Positions 1 to 3,915 of a DNA stretch of 6,512 nt are shown here, in pieces. The stretch comes from Desulfatirhabdium butyrativorans (lineage in GTDB: Bacteria > Desulfobacterota > Desulfobacteria > Desulfobacterales > JAIFKL01), in the NCBI GenBank assembly GCA_022736535.1, contig DZCT01000288.1, positions 1 to 6,512 on the forward strand, read 5' to 3'. Position numbers and translations under genes: made by a program. The first letter of the stretch is position 1. Each line of letters opens with the position of its first letter. Below the pieces are notes generated by a model. That model was given only the letters and a program-made list of their open reading frames with translations. It ran no database searches and was not told the DNA's origin.

Positions 1-1491
1 AGCGAAGAACAGTTCCGCAAGCTGGCGGAAAAAGCGGAAGCCGCGAATCACGCCAAAAGCGTGTTTCTGTCGAACATGAGCCACGAACTCCGCACGCCCC
101 TCAATTCGGTGCTGGGCTACGCGCAGATTCTTTCCCGGCAGCGTGAGACAAGCCCGGCGGTCAAAGACGGTCTGCATATCATCGCGCAGAGCGGGAATCA
201 TCTGCTGACACTGATTAATGACGTGCTGGATATTTCCAAAATTGAAGCCCGGAAAATGGTGCTGTATCCTGTGCCGATTATTCTGAAAACCTTTTTGGAC
301 GGAATCGCGGGCATGATGCGGATGCGGGCGCAGGAAAAAGGACTTCGGATGGTTTATCAGGCAGATGCGGGGCTGCCTGCGGGCATTTACGCGGATGAGA
401 CACGGCTGCGTCAGGTGCTGCTGAATCTGCTGGGAAACGCGGTCAAATTCACGGATCAGGGCGGAACCGTCACATTCCGTGTTCTCATGCCTCAATGCCG
501 GGGCATTTCCCAAACGCGTAGAGACGCACGGCCGTGCGTCTCTACGGACGAAAAAGGGGAGGAACAAATTCTTCTCCGATTCGAGGTGCAGGACACGGGT
601 GTGGGCATGACCGAGGAAAACACGGCGAGAATTTTCACTCCCTTTGAGCAGGTCGGCGACGCAGGACGCCAGCGGGAAGGCACAGGTCTGGGACTTGCCA
701 TCGGCAGGCAACTCGTGCGCATGATGGGCGGCGATCTGCATGTGGCCAGCGAATACGGGCGCGGCAGCATCTTCTGGTTTGAAGCCGCGTTTCCCGTCAT
801 AGCCGCTCCGGCTCATGCCGCACAGGTCAGAAGCCGCTCGGTTGCAGGATATGAGGGACCCCGGCGCAAAATTCTGATAGCGGACGACCAGCCCCAGAAT
901 CGGATGGTACTGCTCAAAATGCTCGAACCCCTCGGCTTTGAGGTCGCGCTCGCGGAAAACGGGCAGACCGCCGTGGAACTTTTCCGCTCCTGGCATCCGG
1001 ATTTGATTCTGATGGATTTGCTGATGCCGGTGCTGAACGGTTTTGAAGCGGTAAAGCAGATCAGACAGTTTCCGGAAAACAGCAGCCTGCCGATTATCGC
1101 TGTTTCCGCCAGCGCGTTTGACATGGATCAGACCCAGAGCCGCAAAGCCGGGTGCAACGGCTTTCTGCCCAAACCCGTGGACGCGGACAGGTTGCTGGCT
1201 TTTCTGGAAGAATATCTGCATCTTGAATGGATACACGAAAAACACGAGGATTCGCCTGAAAGACCCGCACAGGAGGAATCGGAAACGGAACTGATTCTGC
1301 CCCCGCGTGAAGACCTTGAAAAATTATCGGAGCTTGCCCTGCTGGGACGCCTTCCGGAAATTCAGGATTACGCCGCAAAATTGGAAAGCGATGATGCCCG
1401 CTACGGAGCGTTTGCCGGCAGACTGCGGGAACTGGCGGCAGCGTTTGAAGATGCCCAGATTACAGAAATGCTCGCGAAAGCAATGAAGTAG
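1..1491 (+). CDS. Hybrid sensor histidine kinase, 3' part (HisKA-HATPase-REC-helical tail)
   Basis: The frame is open from base 1, so the gene starts upstream; 496 residues are visible (window numbering). Residues 1-20 look like the end of a coiled coil. HisKA follows, with the phospho-accepting His28 in NMSHELRTPLN. The HATPase domain spans about 130-267: N box with N142/N146, G1 box D198-T-G-V-G, F box F212/F215, G2 box GTGLGLA at 227-233. The receiver spans about 289-403, with acidic pair D295/D296, phospho-acceptor D339, S369 and K391-P392. Such proteins autophosphorylate on His and pass the phosphate to their own receiver Asp. After the receiver, about 95 residues end in a helical stretch (437-496) resembling the tails of the next two genes; no HPt His is visible there. 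Residues 173-182 are encoded by a palindromic repeat inside the ATPase domain. The sensor region lies outside the window, so the signal is unknown. A GTG at 61 is not a credible start because the coiled coil reads in from upstream. Confidence 0.95.
   Translation, partial: SEEQFRKLAEKAEAANHAKSVFLSNMSHELRTPLNSVLGYAQILSRQRETSPAVKDGLHIIAQSGNHLLTLINDVLDISKIEARKMVLYPVPIILKTFLDGIAGMMRMRAQEKGLRMVYQADAGLPAGIYADETRLRQVLLNLLGNAVKFTDQGGTVTFRVLMPQCRGISQTRRDARPCVSTDEKGEEQILLRFEVQDTGVGMTEENTARIFTPFEQVGDAGRQREGTGLGLAIGRQLVRMMGGDLHVASEYGRGSIFWFEAAFPVIAAPAHAAQVRSRSVAGYEGPRRKILIADDQPQNRMVLLKMLEPLGFEVALAENGQTAVELFRSWHPDLILMDLLMPVLNGFEAVKQIRQFPENSSLPIIAVSASAFDMDQTQSRKAGCNGFLPKPVDADRLLAFLEEYLHLEWIHEKHEDSPERPAQEESETELILPPREDLEKLSELALLGRLPEIQDYAAKLESDDARYGAFAGRLRELAAAFEDAQITEMLAKAMK
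517..546. repeat. Perfect 30-nt palindrome inserted in frame in the gene 1 ATPase domain
   Basis: The left half, CGTAGAGACGCACGG, is followed directly by its exact reverse complement. It is exactly ten codons and reads RRDARPCVST (residues 173-182), between the N box and the G1 box. A 13-nt piece of the half-site, TAGAGACGCACGG (519-531), recurs at 3605-3617, which shows that it is a dispersed repeat. The host protein stays in frame with its motifs intact. Confidence 0.85.
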
Positions 1492-1517
1492 GGCGGACAA
1501 AGCGAAGCGTGTCCGCC
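1492..1517. repeat. Stem-loop repeat abutting the gene 1 stop codon
   Basis: GGCGGACA (1492-1499) pairs perfectly with TGTCCGCC (1510-1517) around a 10-nt loop. It starts one base after the TAG at 1489-1491. The first 11 nt, counting from the last G of the stop (GGGCGGACAAA), recur at 6395-6405. It could slow RNA polymerase, but no T-run follows, so it is listed as a repeat and not as a terminator. Confidence 0.6.
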
Positions 1518-1522
1518 TGTAG

Positions 1523-1676
1523 AACTCACCTTACGCAGAAACCTCGTTACGAGGCTCTGCCTCGTAACGGCAGGTTCACAGCGGCTCTGCCGCAGCCCTG
1601 TTTTATCAGAAATGAGGCAGAGCCTCAGAGCATACGTTACGAGGCAGAGCCTCGTAACGAGTGCGTAAGATGAGTT
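1523..1676. repeat. MITE-like element with terminal inverted repeats and four internal hairpins
   Basis: The left end AACTCACCTTACGCA (1523-1537) and right end TGCGTAAGATGAGTT (1662-1676) are inverted copies with one mismatch in 15. Inside each end lies a 25-nt hairpin, 11-bp arms around a 3-nt loop. The copies at 1545-1569 and 1635-1659 are exact reverse complements of each other. Two smaller hairpins lie between them (1581-1593 and 1613-1627). All four share the core GGCTCTGCC or its complement GGCAGAGCC. It has no coding capacity, and no clear target-site duplication is visible; TA at 1520-1521 and 1676-1677 is too weak to count. It looks like a non-autonomous element or a composite of nested palindromic repeats. 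It fills most of the 262-nt gap between genes 1 and 2; nothing else is recognisable there apart from the stem-loop before it and the ribosome binding site of gene 2. Confidence 0.65.
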
Positions 1677-1741
1677 ACTTAAACAGAGTGGTTACTGCAT
1701 TACGGTTTTACGGCTGCGGCGCGAATGAACATCAACGCAAT

Positions 1742-1745
1742 GGAG
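1742..1745 (+). promoter_or_regulatory. Ribosome binding site of gene 2
   Basis: GGAG lies 8 nt before the ATG at 1754. It supports that start over the in-frame GTG at 1661 and ATG at 1670, which both lie in the right terminal repeat of the upstream element. Confidence 0.6.
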
Positions 1746-1753
1746 AAACAAAC

Positions 1754-3607
1754 ATGATGACGCCTGAAAAACAGACTATTTTGATTATTGACGACAACGC
1801 CGCGAATCTGGGCGTTTTGTCCGGCTATCTGAAAGACGGCGGTTTTCAGATTATGATTGCACGAAACGGACGCGACGGCATTGCCAAAGCCTCACGCGGC
1901 AATCCGGACCTGATTCTGCTCGATGTGCTGATGCCCGAAATGGACGGCTTTGAAACCTGCCGCCGATTAAAATCAGATCATACCGTAAAAGAAATTCCTG
2001 TCATTTTCATCACTGCCCTGCAAAGCGTGGAAGACAAAGTGAAAGGCTTTGCCGCAGGGGGCGTGGATTATCTGACCAAACCGCTTCAGGAACAGGAAGT
2101 GCTGGCACGGGTTCAGACGCATTTGCAGCTTCAGGCGCACAAAAAGCAGTTGCAGCAGCAGGCAATCGAACTCAGACAGGCAAAAGAATTAGCTGAAACT
2201 GCCCGGAAAAACGCCGAAAAAGCCAATCAGGCAAAAAGCCTGTTTTTAGCAAACATGAGCCACGAACTGCGGACGCCCCTGAACGCCATTGTCGGATTTT
2301 CCGAATTTATCCGTGCAGATGCGGAGATTGCGCCTGTTTACCGCGAATATCTTGACATTATCCATCGCAATTCCGAACATTTGCTGGAACTCATCAACAG
2401 CGTGCTGGATATGTCCAAAATCGAAGCCGGCTGCGTCACACTGAACACCGCTCCTTTTGATCTCTTTGATCTTTTGGCGGAAATCAGGGAACTTTTCAGG
2501 CTGCGCGTCCGGCAGAAGGGTCTGACGCTGACGGTTGACTTGCAAAAGGACGCGCCCCGGTATCTCCGCACGGACTGTTCAAAACTGCGGCAAATCCTCA
2601 TCAATCTGGTGGGTAACGCGGTCAAATTTACAGATGCCGGAACGGTCAGTCTGCGGGTGACAAGCCTTCGGCAGAAAAGCGAATCGCTTATCAATCTGCT
2701 TTTTGAGGTGGCGGACACGGGACCCGGTATTTCGCAGGAAGAACAGGCGCATCTGTTTCAACCCTTTGCACAGACCGCCGCAGGTCAGCAAGTGCATGAA
2801 GGCACCGGACTGGGGCTTGCCATCAGCCGCAAATTTGCGGAACTGATGGGGGGCGAAATCCGCATCAGCAGCAGAGCGGGCGCGGGCAGCGTTTTTACTC
2901 TCGAACTGTCGGCGGAAATCGTCAGCGATGCGGAACTGACGCGCCCTGTTCCTGTGCGCCGTCCCATATCGCTTGAACCGGGGCAGCCGCGCCGCCGTCT
3001 GCTGATCGTTGACGACAAACCGGACAACCGCAGGCTGCTGACGGTTCTGCTCAGACCTTTTGATTTTGAACTGCGCGAAGCCGTTGACGGACATGAAGCT
3101 TTCCGTCTATGGGCTGAATGGCAGCCGCATCTGATCTGGATGGATGCCCGGATGCCCGGCATGGACGGCTTTGCCGTGACCGAAGAGATCAGGGCAAAAC
3201 AGGGAGAGACCAAAATCATTATCCTCAGCGCAAGCGTGGCGGAGGATGACCGTGCAGCGGCAATTGCTGCCGGCGCGGATGATTTTCTGCCCAAACCTTT
3301 TCGTTCCGCGGAGTTTTTCAACATGCTGGAACGTCATCTGGGGCTGAAGTTTGTCTATGAGACAGCAGCCTCCTATCCGGATGATGATGAATCCACGGGC
3401 GAATCCGATACGCCTGCCTCAGTCATAGCCGATGTTCCGAAGGACTTACGCGGCAAACTTGCCGACGCGACACGGCGATTTGATATTGCCGCCATGCTCC
3501 GTATCATCAAAGAGATACAGGCAGAATATCCGTCTGCGGCGGAAAGACTGGGACAGATGGCGCAGAATTTTGAATATGAGCGGATTTTAAAATGCCTTCA
3601 TCCATAG
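1754..3607 (+). CDS. Hybrid histidine kinase, REC-HisKA-HATPase-REC
   Basis: This is a 617-residue cytoplasmic kinase with no membrane segment. The N-terminal receiver (about 8-123) has D13/D14, phospho-acceptor D57, T87 and K109. A Gln/Ala/Lys-rich coiled coil (about 124-162) leads to HisKA with His170 in NMSHELRTPLN. The HATPase domain (about 270-400) has N284/N288, D321-T-G-P-G, F335/F338 and GTGLGLA at 350-356. A second receiver (about 416-530) has D420/D421, phospho-acceptor D464, S492 and K514-P515. The tail after about 550 is helical, with no HPt His, and resembles the tails of genes 1 and 3. The expected flow is His170 to D464, then probably to an external HPt; the N-terminal receiver may tune the kinase. 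The start at 1754 is chosen because the receiver begins at once and GGAG lies 8 nt upstream; an upstream GTG would add 31 residues encoded partly by a repeat. The stop codon is the first three bases of a dispersed repeat. Confidence 0.95.
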   Translation: MMTPEKQTILIIDDNAANLGVLSGYLKDGGFQIMIARNGRDGIAKASRGNPDLILLDVLMPEMDGFETCRRLKSDHTVKEIPVIFITALQSVEDKVKGFAAGGVDYLTKPLQEQEVLARVQTHLQLQAHKKQLQQQAIELRQAKELAETARKNAEKANQAKSLFLANMSHELRTPLNAIVGFSEFIRADAEIAPVYREYLDIIHRNSEHLLELINSVLDMSKIEAGCVTLNTAPFDLFDLLAEIRELFRLRVRQKGLTLTVDLQKDAPRYLRTDCSKLRQILINLVGNAVKFTDAGTVSLRVTSLRQKSESLINLLFEVADTGPGISQEEQAHLFQPFAQTAAGQQVHEGTGLGLAISRKFAELMGGEIRISSRAGAGSVFTLELSAEIVSDAELTRPVPVRRPISLEPGQPRRRLLIVDDKPDNRRLLTVLLRPFDFELREAVDGHEAFRLWAEWQPHLIWMDARMPGMDGFAVTEEIRAKQGETKIIILSASVAEDDRAAAIAAGADDFLPKPFRSAEFFNMLERHLGLKFVYETAASYPDDDESTGESDTPASVIADVPKDLRGKLADATRRFDIAAMLRIIKEIQAEYPSAAERLGQMAQNFEYERILKCLHP

Positions 3608-3617
3608 AGACGCACGG
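3605..3617. repeat. Half copy of the gene 1 palindrome, supplying the stop of gene 2
   Basis: TAGAGACGCACGG is identical to 519-531 inside gene 1. Its first three bases are the TAG stop codon of gene 2. The second half of the palindrome is absent here. Confidence 0.65.
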
Positions 3618-3618
3618 G

Positions 3619-3646
3619 AAAGATTTCTCGCTGCGCTCGAAATGAC
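3619..3646. repeat. Dispersed 28-nt repeat, copy 1
   Basis: This 28-nt sequence begins AAAGATTTCTCGCTGCG and ends GAAATGAC, and is identical to 6301-6328. From memory, related sequences occur as dispersed repeats in many bacterial genomes. Here it is non-coding; the second copy encodes the end of gene 3. Confidence 0.75.
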
Positions 3647-3656
3647 TTGCGTTCCC

Positions 3657-3668
3657 ACGCACAGCCCC
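3657..3668. repeat. 12-nt direct repeat, left copy
   Basis: ACGCACAGCCCC is identical to 3857-3868, exactly 200 nt downstream. The pair brackets the hairpin composite between genes 2 and 3. Confidence 0.55.
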
Positions 3669-3682
3669 AATGTCATTAAGTT

Positions 3683-3832
3683 GTAGGTTGGGGTGAGCTT
3701 GCGAACCCCAACACTTGCCGGATGATGTTGGGGTTCACAAGCTCACCCCGACACTTGACGGATGATGAGCCTGCGAACCCCGACATTTGACTTGACGGAT
3801 GATGTTGGGGTTCGTACCTCACCCCAACCTAC
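3683..3832. repeat. Composite inverted-repeat island between genes 2 and 3
   Basis: The ends GTAGGTTGGGGTGAG (3683-3697) and CTCACCCCAACCTAC (3818-3832) are perfect 15-nt inverted repeats. Inside, 3690-3712 pairs with 3727-3749 as a 23-bp stem with one mismatch and a 14-nt loop. A second hairpin pairs 3775-3785 with 3803-3813 (11 bp, one G-T). The outer repeat shares 3690-3697 with the first hairpin, so the two pairings compete. It has no coding capacity. The 308-nt gap 3608-3915 consists of this island, the repeats before it, the overlapping hairpins after it and the ribosome binding site of gene 3. No convincing promoter is visible. Confidence 0.75.
3714..3804. repeat. Three direct copies of a 14-nt motif
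   Basis: CTTGCCGGATGATG (3714-3727), CTTGACGGATGATG (3754-3767) and CTTGACGGATGATG (3791-3804) are spaced 40 and 37 nt apart inside the inverted-repeat island. The first and third extend into hairpin loops. They suggest that the island grew by duplication of a unit of about 40 nt. Confidence 0.6.
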
Positions 3833-3856
3833 GAAATTGTCAACTTGACGGCATTG

Positions 3857-3868
3857 ACGCACAGCCCC
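3857..3868. repeat. 12-nt direct repeat, right copy
   Basis: ACGCACAGCCCC is identical to 3657-3668. Its last bases form the left arm of a hairpin starting at 3861. Confidence 0.55.
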
Positions 3869-3892
3869 GGAGAGGCAGGGCTGTATGCCTCT
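3861..3892. repeat. Interleaved hairpins just upstream of gene 3
   Basis: ACAGCCC (3861-3867) pairs with GGGCTGT (3878-3884), and AGAGGCA (3871-3877) pairs with TGCCTCT (3886-3892). The stems interleave, so they form either a pseudoknot or two exclusive folds. They end 7 nt before the putative ribosome binding site of gene 3. Regulation is possible, but repeat debris is equally plausible. Confidence 0.45.
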
Positions 3893-3898
3893 GCCCGG

Positions 3899-3904
3899 AA
3901 GGAA
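3899..3904 (+). promoter_or_regulatory. Ribosome binding site of gene 3
   Basis: AAGGAA lies 11 nt before the ATG at 3916, a slightly long spacing. An in-frame TGA at 3910-3912 rules out any earlier start. Confidence 0.5.
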
Positions 3905-3915
3905 TCATCTGAAAC

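Noticed and set aside
61..63. GTG as the start of gene 1
   Set aside because: The frame is open to base 1 and encodes a typical coiled coil leading into HisKA, so the gene simply runs off the window edge.
813..1378. Reverse-strand reading frames opposite the kinase genes
   Set aside because: They are unlike any family I recognise and are explained by codon bias in the strongly supported forward genes.
1661..1753. Upstream GTG or ATG starts for gene 2 that add up to 31 residues
   Set aside because: The extra codons come partly from the terminal repeat of the MITE-like element, and no ribosome binding site fits as well as GGAG before 1754.
3683..3832. CRISPR-like array between genes 2 and 3
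   Set aside because: The three 14-nt motifs have short spacers that are themselves repeats and hairpin arms; there are no unique spacers and no cas genes.
3845..3890. TTGACG motifs upstream of gene 3 as a -35 box
   Set aside because: No acceptable -10 box lies at 16-18 nt spacing, and the motifs belong to the local repeats.
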